The notes under the pieces are model-generated. The model was given only the letters and a program-made list of their open reading frames with translations. It did no database searches and was not told where the DNA came from. The translations under genes and the position numbers were made by a program. 64,000 nucleotides of DNA from Labilibaculum sp. K2S (GTDB lineage: Bacteria; Bacteroidota; Bacteroidia; Bacteroidales; Marinifilaceae): the NCBI RefSeq assembly GCF_030372765.1, contig NZ_JAUCMW010000013.1, positions 1-64,000 on the forward strand, read 5' to 3'. Positions 55,192 through 63,428 of the stretch are shown one piece after another; position 1 is the stretch's first letter; the number at the start of each line of letters is the position of its first letter.

Positions 55192-56016
55192 ATGGAAAAA
55201 CTGATCATTACAGCAGCCATTTGTGGCGCAGAGGTTACAAAGGAGCACAATCCAAATGTGCCTTATACTATCGAAGAATGTGTGCGTGAAGCAGGTTTGG
55301 CTTACGAGGCAGGAGCTAGTATTATTCATCTTCATGTAAGAACCGATGATGGAACTCCTACTCAAGATAAGAATCGTTTCAAAATGGTGATGGACGCGAT
55401 TCACGCTAAATATCCTGATGTAATCATTCAGCCATCAACAGGTGGCGCAGTGGGTATGACCAACGATGAAAGATTACAGCCAACAGAATTGAATCCTGAA
55501 ATGGCAACTTTAGATTGCGGAACTTTAAATTTTGGCGGCGATGAGATCTTCGAGAATACTGAAAATACCATTAAATATTTCGGTGAGAGAATGATCGAGA
55601 GAGGGATTAAACCTGAATTGGAAGTGTTTGATAAATCGATGATTGATATGGCTCTTCGTCTTCATAAGAAAGGATTTATAAAATCGCCGATGCACTTCGA
55701 TTTTGTAATGGGAGTGAACGGTGGTATCTCAGGTACACTGCGCGATTTTGTTTTCTTAAGAGAAAGTATTCCTGCTGATGCAACTTATACCGTTGCTGGT
55801 ATTGGTCGTTTTGAATTTCCATTGGCAACGGCTGCTATTGTTGATGGTGGTCATGTGCGTGTTGGATTCGAGGACAATACAATGATTTCGAGAGGTGTTG
55901 TTGCAGAATCGAATGGTCAGTTGGTTGAGAAAGTAGTTCGTTTGGCGAAGGAATTAGGTCGCGAAATTGCAACACCAGCCGAGGCTCGGGAAATTTTAGG
56001 ATTAAAACAAAAGTAA
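55192..56016 (+). CDS. kce: 3-keto-5-aminohexanoate cleavage enzyme
   Basis: The 274-aa product belongs to the BKACE (formerly DUF849) family. The Zn-binding HLHVR supplies His46 and His48, the N-terminal Glu14 is in place, and a Glu in HVRVGFEDN (about residue 227) completes the site. It condenses 3-keto-5-aminohexanoate with acetyl-CoA to give acetoacetate and 3-aminobutyryl-CoA. Position beside kal and kdd confirms which BKACE member this is. Confidence 0.94.
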   Translation: MEKLIITAAICGAEVTKEHNPNVPYTIEECVREAGLAYEAGASIIHLHVRTDDGTPTQDKNRFKMVMDAIHAKYPDVIIQPSTGGAVGMTNDERLQPTELNPEMATLDCGTLNFGGDEIFENTENTIKYFGERMIERGIKPELEVFDKSMIDMALRLHKKGFIKSPMHFDFVMGVNGGISGTLRDFVFLRESIPADATYTVAGIGRFEFPLATAAIVDGGHVRVGFEDNTMISRGVVAESNGQLVEKVVRLAKELGREIATPAEAREILGLKQK

Positions 56017-56073
56017 GATTAGATAAATAAGAAAAGAGATCTTAAATCTAACATCTCATATCTGATAAAGGAA
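56017..56073 (+). repeat. Degenerate short-word tract between kce and kdd
   Basis: The 57-bp gap contains AAATCTAACATCTCATATCTGA, i.e. drifting copies of an AATCTAA/CATCT word, similar in style to tracts before tadA and the exporter gene. Confidence 0.35.
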
Positions 56074-57108
56074 ATGAACAAAGGAAATAAATACGGAACA
56101 CACAGGGTACTTGAACCAAAGGGTACTCTTCCACAACCAGCTCATAAGTTGGATAACAACATGTCGATTTACGACAATGAGGTTTTAATTGATGTTCAAA
56201 CATTGAATATTGATTCGGCAAGTTTTACTCAGATTAAGGGTGCTTGTGAGGCGGATAAAGCAAAAATGGAAGAAATGATTCTTGCTATTGTTGCTGAGCG
56301 TGGTAAAATGCAAAATCCGGTAACGGGTTCTGGTGGAATGTTGATTGGAACAGTTAAGGCTGTTGGTCCTAACTTTCCAAATCAGGATTTAAAAGTTGGT
56401 GATAAGATAGCCACATTGGTTTCATTATCATTAACTCCTCTTAATATCGAAAAGATTACAAATATTAATCTTTCTAACGATCAGGTTGATGTAGATGCGC
56501 AGGCTATTCTTTTTGCGAGTGGTTTATATGCAGTTCTTCCAACTGACTTGCCTGAGAAATTAGCTTTGGCGGCTTTAGATGTTGCCGGTGCTCCTGCTCA
56601 GGTAGATCGTTTGGTGAAAGAAGGCGACACGGTTTGTATCATCGGTGGTGGTGGAAAATCGGGTGTGCTTTGCTGCTATCAGGCAATGCAGAAAATTGGA
56701 CCAAAGGGAAAAGTAATTGTTGTGGAGTATTCGAAAGAAAACGCACAACGGATTAAAGATCTTGGTTTAGCTACAGATGTTCTTGTTGGTGATGCGACAG
56801 ATGTAATGGATGTTTACAAAAGAGTAACCGAAATTACAGGTGAAGAAGGTTGTGATGTAGTTATTAATAATGTAAATGTTGCTTCTACCGAAATGTCATC
56901 TATTTTAATTACCAAAGACAGAGGTTGTGTTTACTTCTTCTCAATGGCTACTTCATTTAGTAAAGCGGCTCTTGGAGCAGAGGGAGTTGGTAAAGACGTT
57001 GATATGATTGTAGGGAATGGTTATGCAATTGGGCACGCCGACCTAACACTTGATATCATTAGAAGATCAAAAGGAATTAGAGAATTGTTCGAAAAATTAT
57101 ACGTGTAA
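56074..57108 (+). CDS. kdd: 3,5-diaminohexanoate dehydrogenase
   Basis: The 344-aa product has a Rossmann nucleotide fold (TVCIIGGGGKSGVLCCYQAM) in the second half and the medium-chain-like first half specific to Kdd (KYGTHRVLEPKGTLPQPAHK). It oxidatively deaminates L-erythro-3,5-diaminohexanoate to 3-keto-5-aminohexanoate with NAD(P). Its stop overlaps the kamA start by one base. The gene order kce-kdd-kamA matches known lysine-fermentation operons. Confidence 0.94.
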   Translation: MNKGNKYGTHRVLEPKGTLPQPAHKLDNNMSIYDNEVLIDVQTLNIDSASFTQIKGACEADKAKMEEMILAIVAERGKMQNPVTGSGGMLIGTVKAVGPNFPNQDLKVGDKIATLVSLSLTPLNIEKITNINLSNDQVDVDAQAILFASGLYAVLPTDLPEKLALAALDVAGAPAQVDRLVKEGDTVCIIGGGGKSGVLCCYQAMQKIGPKGKVIVVEYSKENAQRIKDLGLATDVLVGDATDVMDVYKRVTEITGEEGCDVVINNVNVASTEMSSILITKDRGCVYFFSMATSFSKAALGAEGVGKDVDMIVGNGYAIGHADLTLDIIRRSKGIRELFEKLYV

Positions 57109-58370
57109 TGACTAACAACGACAGACGTAGAGAAATGTTTCCTGAGGTAACCGATATTCAGTGGAATGACTGGAAATGGCAGGTACGTAACCGTATTGAA
57201 ACACTGGATCAGTTAAAGAAATACATTAGCTTAACTGAAGAGGAAGAAGAAGGAGTTCGCAGATCATTGGCATCATTGCGTATGGCTATTACTCCATACT
57301 ACATGACTCTGATTGATCAGGAAAACCCAAACTGCCCGATTCGTAAGCAGGCAATTCCAACAGCTGCAGAAGTTCATTATTCTAATGCAGATCTTTTGGA
57401 TCCATTGCACGAGGATGAGGATTCTCCTGTTCCAGGTTTAACTCACCGTTATCCGGATCGTGTTTTGTTTCTGATTACTGATATGTGTTCGATGTATTGC
57501 CGTCATTGTACCCGCCGTCGTTTTGCAGGTCAGTCCGATACTTCAACTCCTCAGGATAATATTGAGAAGGCAATTGAGTACATCGCAAATACGCCGCAGG
57601 TGAGAGATGTAGTACTTTCCGGTGGCGATGCTTTATTGATCAGTGATGATAAATTGGAGTATATTATTAGCCGTTTGCGAGCTATTCCTCATGTTGAGAT
57701 TATTCGTATTGGAACTCGTACTCCTGTTGTTTTACCACAGCGCATCACCGATAATTTGGTGAATATGTTGAAGAAATATCATCCAATTTGGGTGAATACT
57801 CATTTCAATCACTCTAATGAGATGACTGAAGATTCTAAAAATGCATTGGCTCGTATGGCAGATGCAGGTATTCCTTTAGGAAATCAATCGGTTCTTTTAA
57901 GAGGGGTGAATGATTGTGTTCATATCATGAAAAAGTTAATGCACAACTTAGTAATGAACCGAGTTCGTCCGTACTACATTTATCAGTGCGATCTTTCTAT
58001 GGGATTGGAGCATTTCAGAACTCCGGTATCAAAAGGAATTGAGATCATTGAGAATCTTCGTGGCCATACTTCTGGTTTTGCAGTGCCAACTTTTGTAGTT
58101 GATGCTCCGGGAGGAGGAGGAAAAACTCCGGTGATGCCTCAGTATGTAATTTCTCAGAGTCCTGGAAAAGTGGTAATGAGAAATTTTGAAGGGGTGATTA
58201 CAACCTATACCGAACCTGCTCATTACGATAATAAATGCACTTGTCCTGATTGTACTGCGAATGAGAAACATGAAGGAGTTGCATCTCTTTTAAATGGAGA
58301 TAAATTATCTATAGAACCAGATTATTTGGCTAGAAAAGACAGAAATAAAAAGAAAGATGCCGTTTCTTAA
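57108..58370 (+). CDS. kamA: L-lysine 2,3-aminomutase
   Basis: The 420-aa radical-SAM enzyme has the cluster-binding CSMYCRHC (Cys127, Cys131, Cys134). The PLP-lysine motif DAPGGGGKTPVMPQYV and a zinc-binding Cys-rich C-terminus (NKCTCPDCTANEKHEG) are also present. It converts L-lysine to L-beta-lysine, the first step of the pathway. Its 3' end overlaps kamB by 14 bp in a different frame, indicating translational coupling. Confidence 0.96.
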   Translation: MTNNDRRREMFPEVTDIQWNDWKWQVRNRIETLDQLKKYISLTEEEEEGVRRSLASLRMAITPYYMTLIDQENPNCPIRKQAIPTAAEVHYSNADLLDPLHEDEDSPVPGLTHRYPDRVLFLITDMCSMYCRHCTRRRFAGQSDTSTPQDNIEKAIEYIANTPQVRDVVLSGGDALLISDDKLEYIISRLRAIPHVEIIRIGTRTPVVLPQRITDNLVNMLKKYHPIWVNTHFNHSNEMTEDSKNALARMADAGIPLGNQSVLLRGVNDCVHIMKKLMHNLVMNRVRPYYIYQCDLSMGLEHFRTPVSKGIEIIENLRGHTSGFAVPTFVVDAPGGGGKTPVMPQYVISQSPGKVVMRNFEGVITTYTEPAHYDNKCTCPDCTANEKHEGVASLLNGDKLSIEPDYLARKDRNKKKDAVS

Positions 58371-59364
58371 CGACATAGAAAATTATAAAAGTCTTTCGAT
58401 TGTAGGACTTGCAAAAAATACCGGGAAAACCGAGTGTTTGAACTACGTGCTGTCCCGACTTAGGGATAGCCGTAAACAAATTGCACTTACCTCGATTGGT
58501 ATTGATGGTGAAAACCGTGATCAGGTTACTCAAACCAACAAGCCCGAAATAGAGCTTAGCGAAGGGATGATTTTTGTGACTTCGGAATTGCATTACAAAC
58601 AGCGAAAGCTGATATCTGAAGTGATAGATGTTTCCCGTCAATCAACCAGTTTAGGTCGGTTGGTAAGCGCAAAAGCGTTGAGTAAGGGTAAGGTTCTTTT
58701 GTCGGGACCTGTCAGCAATCATTCCATTAAGGAGTTAATTGCTGATTTAAAAAATAAAGGAGTAGAGCTGTGCATTGTTGATGGTGCTTTATCCCGAAAA
58801 AGTATAGGTTCGCCAGCTGTAACCGAGGCCATGATTTTGGCAACAGGAGCAGCACTTTCGGCAAATATTACGCAATTGGTTTACAAAACCAAATATGTGT
58901 ATGACTTGATTCAGTTGCCGGAAATTGAACTGAATTTGAAAACTCAATTTGCTGAAGTTGATAATGGCATTTGGGCAATTGATTCGGAAGGAAATGCAAG
59001 GGATACAGGAATAAGTTCTGTTTTGTTGATCAAGAAAGAAAAAGACAAGCTTTTTCAGCATGGCAATTGCTTTTTTGTGAGTGGTGCTGTAACTGATCAG
59101 TTTTTAGATTTTTTGAAAAATCAGAAACAGATTTCTGAAATCAAATTGATTGTAAGGGATTTCACAAGAGTTTTTGCCAAGCCTGAAACCTATTATGCTT
59201 TTGTTAAGCGAGGTGGAAGTGTACAGGTTTTGAATAAAACCAATTTGATAGCGATAACAATCAATCCGGTTTCGCCGGATGGGTACCGATTGAATTCGGA
59301 TGACTTGAAAAGTGCATTGCAGGATAAGGTAAATGTACCGGTTTACGATATAAAAAAAATGTAG
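58357..59364 (+). CDS. kamB: Lysine 5,6-aminomutase reactivase subunit KamB
   Basis: The 335-aa protein begins with a P-loop (GLAKNTGKT, residues 17-25), consistent with an ATP-dependent partner. The rest shows no other domain I recognise. Position between kamA and the MutS-like kamC, with kamD/kamE following, matches the reactivase genes annotated as KamB/KamC in lysine fermenters. The pair is thought to restore 5,6-aminomutase after inactivation of its B12 cofactor. The assignment relies on gene order and the P-loop. Confidence 0.8.
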   Translation: MPFLNDIENYKSLSIVGLAKNTGKTECLNYVLSRLRDSRKQIALTSIGIDGENRDQVTQTNKPEIELSEGMIFVTSELHYKQRKLISEVIDVSRQSTSLGRLVSAKALSKGKVLLSGPVSNHSIKELIADLKNKGVELCIVDGALSRKSIGSPAVTEAMILATGAALSANITQLVYKTKYVYDLIQLPEIELNLKTQFAEVDNGIWAIDSEGNARDTGISSVLLIKKEKDKLFQHGNCFFVSGAVTDQFLDFLKNQKQISEIKLIVRDFTRVFAKPETYYAFVKRGGSVQVLNKTNLIAITINPVSPDGYRLNSDDLKSALQDKVNVPVYDIKKM

Positions 59365-59366
59365 AA

Positions 59367-60764
59367 ATGTTTCGGGAAATAGTATCACATACAAGCGGAT
59401 TGCAATTTCTGGTGGAGAATCTGGGTGTAAGATCTCCAATGGGAAGACGCTACCTGCTGGATTCGAAAATGATGTGCTGCGAAAAGGAAATTACTGCAGA
59501 ATTGAATTTGGTGGATCGGGTAGTGAAAGCTTTGGAATTGAATTCAGATTTGATTTCTCAAATTCAGAACAAATTAGCTCAGTTGCGCGATATCCGCGGA
59601 AGCGTGAATAATTTACTTGGAAATTTGGTGCTCGATGATGTTGAGTTGTTCGAAATTAAGGTATTTGCATTGGTCGCTCAGGAAATAGTTGAGCTTCAAA
59701 AAGAAGGAAAGCAGAGTTTTCTTGAAATTCAGGATTTGAGTCAATTAATTCGTTTGTTGGATCCTCAGAATACAAAAATTCCATCTTTTTACATCTACGA
59801 TAATTACTCAATAGATTTAGCGGAAGCTCGTAAAGAGTTAAAATTAGCGAAGAGTAAAAATGAAGATTCTGAATTGGATATTGAAGTTTTATTCAATAAA
59901 GCACAAGTAATTGAGGCAAAGGTTCGTGAGGATCTATGTTCTAAAATCTCTTTACACGGAGCTGGTTTAGCAAATGCATTGCAGCAACTCGCGCACTTGG
60001 ATTTGTTGATCGCGAAAGCTGTTCAAGCTAAAAGTTTACACCTGAGTAAGGGAGAAGTATCTAAAGAAAATACAATATACCGGGGCTTGTTCAACCCAAT
60101 GATTAAAAATGAATTGGCAAACCAAAATAAAGAATATCAAGCCATTGATATTGAGCTTGAAAAATCGGTTTGTTTGATTACAGGAGCAAATATGGCTGGG
60201 AAAACGGTGGTATTAAAAACACTCGCTCTTTGTCAGTATTTGTTTCAATTTGGTTTTTTTGTTCCGGCAACATCGGCACAAATCAGCATTGTTGATCAAG
60301 TTATGATATCAGTAGGCGATGAGCAATCAGAATTGAACGGCTTGTCTTCTTTCGCATCGGAAATGTTGAATGTGAGCCGTATGGTAAAAGATTCTAAAAG
60401 CCATAACAATGTTTTGGTTTTGATTGATGAATTGGCTCGGACAACAAATCCGGTAGAAGGACTGGCTATTGTGAATGCTGTAGCAGCTATTTTTTATCAT
60501 GGAAAAATAAAAAGCGTAATCACTACACATTACAGTGGTTTAAAATCCAAATTCAGAAAACTTCGGGTGAAAGGTCTGGACAAGGATTTGGGGGCAAATG
60601 TAATCACCCACAAAAATATTAACAGTTATATGGATTATTCATTGGTAGAGGATCTGGAAGGGGAAGTTCCTCACGAAGCGCTTCGGATTGCTTCTTTATT
60701 GGGAATCGATAAAGAGATAATTGAACGGGCGCAGAACCAATTAGCGTGTAAGAACAAATTATGA
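59367..60764 (+). CDS. kamC: MutS-like ATPase, lysine 5,6-aminomutase reactivase KamC
   Basis: The 465-aa protein has a helical lever region (about 40-260) and a MutS-type ATPase. Walker A is GANMAGKT (273-280), Walker B is VLVLIDELART (about 348-358), and the following NPVEGLAIVNAV and ITTHYSGL correspond to the MutS signature and H-loop. The mismatch-binding and connector domains of MutS are absent. It sits 2 bp after kamB and upstream of kamD/kamE, so a role in reactivating the B12 mutase, not mismatch repair, is likely. It could be misannotated as mismatch repair. Confidence 0.85.
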   Translation: MFREIVSHTSGLQFLVENLGVRSPMGRRYLLDSKMMCCEKEITAELNLVDRVVKALELNSDLISQIQNKLAQLRDIRGSVNNLLGNLVLDDVELFEIKVFALVAQEIVELQKEGKQSFLEIQDLSQLIRLLDPQNTKIPSFYIYDNYSIDLAEARKELKLAKSKNEDSELDIEVLFNKAQVIEAKVREDLCSKISLHGAGLANALQQLAHLDLLIAKAVQAKSLHLSKGEVSKENTIYRGLFNPMIKNELANQNKEYQAIDIELEKSVCLITGANMAGKTVVLKTLALCQYLFQFGFFVPATSAQISIVDQVMISVGDEQSELNGLSSFASEMLNVSRMVKDSKSHNNVLVLIDELARTTNPVEGLAIVNAVAAIFYHGKIKSVITTHYSGLKSKFRKLRVKGLDKDLGANVITHKNINSYMDYSLVEDLEGEVPHEALRIASLLGIDKEIIERAQNQLACKNKL

Positions 60765-60845
60765 GTTATTAGTTATAAATGATGAATTGTGTAATACAGT
60801 TTCTTGATTTATAATTCATAATTCTTAAATCATAATTAGGAAGAA
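60765..60845 (+). repeat. Degenerate short-word tract between kamC and kamD
   Basis: The 81-bp gap repeats GTTATAAATGATGAATT and TTATAATTCATAATTCTTAA words; parts are mutually complementary (ATTTATAA/TTATAAAT), giving possible hairpins. Confidence 0.45.
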
Positions 60846-62399
60846 ATGGAGAGGAGTAAACTAGGTCTTGACTTTGAAAAAGTTGGATACGCCAAAGAGG
60901 TGTCGAAACGAATTGCAGACGATGTTCAAAAATTCGTAGACAACTACTCAACTGTTGCAGTTGAGCGTACTTTGTGTCGTCTTTTGGGAATCGACGGAGT
61001 TGATAAAAATGAGGTGCCGTTACCAAATGTTCTTGTTGATGAATTGCAGGAAAAAGGGGTGTTGAGCGAAGGTGTAATGTTCTTTTTGGGAAATGCTGTT
61101 ATCGAAACAGGATTAAACCCACAAGAAATTGCTGAAAAAATTGCTGTTGGTCAATTGGATCTAACTAAGATTCCGGTTCACTCAACCGAAGAAATTCATA
61201 AAGCAATTCAACCTTTTGTGATGAAAAGCATTCAGGTAATCAGAGATCGCAAAGCGAAAAGAGATAACTACCTGAATACAATTGGTGAAGGAAACAAACC
61301 GTATTTGTACGTGATTGTGGCTACCGGAAATATTTTCGAAGATGTTGTTCAGGCAGAGGCTGCCGCTCGTCAAGGTGCTGATATTATTGCAGTAATCAGA
61401 ACTACCGGACAAAGCTTGCTTGACTATGTTCCTTACGGAGCAACCACCGAAGGATTTGGTGGAACCGTTGCAACACAGGAGAATTTCCGAATTATGCGTA
61501 CTGCATTGGATAAGGTGGGCGAAGAGGAAGGTCGTTACATTCGTTTGTGTAATTACTGTTCTGGTTTGTGTATGCCCGAAATTGCTGCAATGGGTGCAAT
61601 CGAAGGTTTGGACGTGATGTTGAATGACGCATTGTACGGCATACTTTTCCGCGATATCAACATGCAGCGTACAATTGTTGATCAGTACTTCTCTAGATTA
61701 TTGAACGGTTTTGCCGGTGTTATTATCAATACCGGAGAAGATAACTACCTAACAACTGCTGATGCATTCGATGAGGCTCACACAGTTCTGGCCTCCGATT
61801 TTATTAATGAGCAGTTGGCATTGGTTGCAGGTATTCCTGAAGAGCAAATGGGATTGGGGCATGCGTTTGAAATGACTCCTGATTTGGAAAATGGATTCCT
61901 TTATGAGTTGGCGCAGGCGCAAATGATCAGAGAGATTTTTCCGAAAGCACCTTTGAAATATATGCCTCCAACAAAATTTATGACCGGTAATGTATTTAAA
62001 GGCCATGTTCAGGATGCATTGTTCAATCAAATTTCAATTTGGACCGGACAGGGAATTCAGTTGTTGGGAATGCTTACAGAAGCAATTCACACACCATTCA
62101 TGTCCGACAGATATCTTTCTATTGAAAATGCTAAATACATCTTCAACAACATGAAGAGTATTGGCGACGAGATGGAATTTAAAGAAGGCGGAATCATTCG
62201 TCAGCGAGCAGCAAAAGTTCTTGATGATGCAACTGAATTGGTTGTGAAAATCGAAAAAGAAGGATTGTTTACAGCACTTGAAAAAGGAATTTTTGCTGAC
62301 ATCAAACGCCCGAAAAACGGCGGTAAAGGTTTAGCTGGAGTTGTGGAAAAAGGAAGCAACTACTTCAATCCGTTTATTGAATTATTGCATAAGAAGTAA
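60846..62399 (+). CDS. kamD: Lysine 5,6-aminomutase, alpha subunit
   Basis: The 517-aa TIM-barrel subunit matches the KamD alpha subunit in length and sequence style. Conserved stretches include VDNYSTVAVERTLCRLLGID, LYVIVATGNIFEDVVQAEAA, GADIIAVIRTTGQSLLDYVP and MPPTKFMTGNVFKGHVQDAL. With KamE it moves the terminal amino group of beta-lysine (or D-lysine) to give 3,5-diaminohexanoate, using PLP and adenosylcobalamin. kamE follows after 148 bp. Confidence 0.95.
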   Translation: MERSKLGLDFEKVGYAKEVSKRIADDVQKFVDNYSTVAVERTLCRLLGIDGVDKNEVPLPNVLVDELQEKGVLSEGVMFFLGNAVIETGLNPQEIAEKIAVGQLDLTKIPVHSTEEIHKAIQPFVMKSIQVIRDRKAKRDNYLNTIGEGNKPYLYVIVATGNIFEDVVQAEAAARQGADIIAVIRTTGQSLLDYVPYGATTEGFGGTVATQENFRIMRTALDKVGEEEGRYIRLCNYCSGLCMPEIAAMGAIEGLDVMLNDALYGILFRDINMQRTIVDQYFSRLLNGFAGVIINTGEDNYLTTADAFDEAHTVLASDFINEQLALVAGIPEEQMGLGHAFEMTPDLENGFLYELAQAQMIREIFPKAPLKYMPPTKFMTGNVFKGHVQDALFNQISIWTGQGIQLLGMLTEAIHTPFMSDRYLSIENAKYIFNNMKSIGDEMEFKEGGIIRQRAAKVLDDATELVVKIEKEGLFTALEKGIFADIKRPKNGGKGLAGVVEKGSNYFNPFIELLHKK

Positions 62400-62547
62400 C
62401 AAGTATAAAGTAACAAGTTCAAAGTATCAAGTCCAAAGATTTGTGTTTTTGGAGTTGGGAAGTCCCCCCTTTCAGGGGGGATTAGGGGGGTGTTAAAAGA
62501 CACAACTGCGATTGCATTTGATATTTAAAATATAAGGAGACAAAAAT
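62400..62547 (+). repeat. Short-word tract and C/G-run hairpin between kamD and kamE
   Basis: It opens with drifting AAGTAACAAGT/AAAGTATCAAGTCC words (62397-62440). Next comes a hairpin of six C against six G (62464-62469 with 62475-62480) and a second G-run at 62485-62490. No gene. The hairpin lacks a T-run, so it need not terminate the operon. Confidence 0.5.
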
Positions 62548-63336
62548 ATGAGTGGAGGTCTTTATTCAACTGATTCCAACGAATTTGATAAAACACTTGA
62601 TCTAACTAAGATCAAGCCTTACGGTGATACCATGAACGATGGTAAAACTCAGGTGAGTTTTACTTTGCCGGTAGTCAAAGGTGACGAGGCTATTGAAGCT
62701 GCCAAGCAAATGATGAGGAAAATGGGTTTTGAAAATCCTCAGGTTGTATATGTGCAGGAGTTGATGGCAGGATTTACATTTTTCAATTGTTATGGAAATT
62801 GTATTCATACTGTCGATTTTACAGGAATTACTGTTCCTAAAGTGGAAGCAACGGCTATGGATATGCACGAAACTGATGATTTCATTAAAGAAAACATTGG
62901 TCGCCCGATTCGGGTTCTAGGAGCCAGTACAGGTTCCGATGCACATACTGTAGGTATTGATGCAATCATGAATATGAAAGGTTTTGCCGGACATTACGGT
63001 TTGGAGCGTTACGAAATGATGGAAGCTTTAAACATGGGAAGTCAGGTGCCAAACGAAGAGTTTATCGCAAAAGCAATAGAATTTCAGGCGGATGTTCTTT
63101 TGGTATCGCAAACAGTAACTCAAAAAGATGTTCACATTAAGAATTTGGTGGAACTGGTTGAGCTAATGGAAGCTGAAGGATTGCGCGAGAAAGTAATTTT
63201 GATTTGTGGCGGACCGCGGATTTCTCATGAGTTGGCTAAAGAATTGGGTTACGATGCAGGTTTTGGAATGAACAAATATGCCGATGATGTGGCATCATAT
63301 GCAGCACAGGAATTGAGCAGAAGAATAAATAAATAG
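62548..63336 (+). CDS. kamE: Lysine 5,6-aminomutase, beta (B12-binding) subunit
   Basis: The 262-aa product has the cobalamin-binding DAHTVG (Asp131, His133, Gly136) and, eleven residues after the His, Lys144 in MNMKGF. Both match the known Co-ligand His133 and PLP-binding Lys144 of the clostridial enzyme as I recall. A Rossmann-like B12 domain with LICGGPRIS near residue 225 follows. It forms the holoenzyme with KamD. Confidence 0.95.
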   Translation: MSGGLYSTDSNEFDKTLDLTKIKPYGDTMNDGKTQVSFTLPVVKGDEAIEAAKQMMRKMGFENPQVVYVQELMAGFTFFNCYGNCIHTVDFTGITVPKVEATAMDMHETDDFIKENIGRPIRVLGASTGSDAHTVGIDAIMNMKGFAGHYGLERYEMMEALNMGSQVPNEEFIAKAIEFQADVLLVSQTVTQKDVHIKNLVELVELMEAEGLREKVILICGGPRISHELAKELGYDAGFGMNKYADDVASYAAQELSRRINK

Positions 63337-63428
63337 TACCGAGTCGTTAGTACTTAGTAGCTAGTCGAACTAGTTACTAAAATCTAAAAACTAGTTACTG
63401 ATATCTAACTACTTATTACTCAAAAGAC
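63337..63428 (+). repeat. Degenerate short-word tract before atoA
   Basis: The whole 92-bp gap is made of drifting TAGTTACT/CTAGTA/ATCTAA words. A near-perfect 11-bp hairpin (TAGTAGCTAGT with ACTAGTTACTA) occurs in its first half. Confidence 0.55.

Noticed and set aside
59367..60764. DNA mismatch repair protein MutS2
   Set aside because: It lacks the Smr and mismatch domains and lies in the kam operon, so the KamC reading is better.
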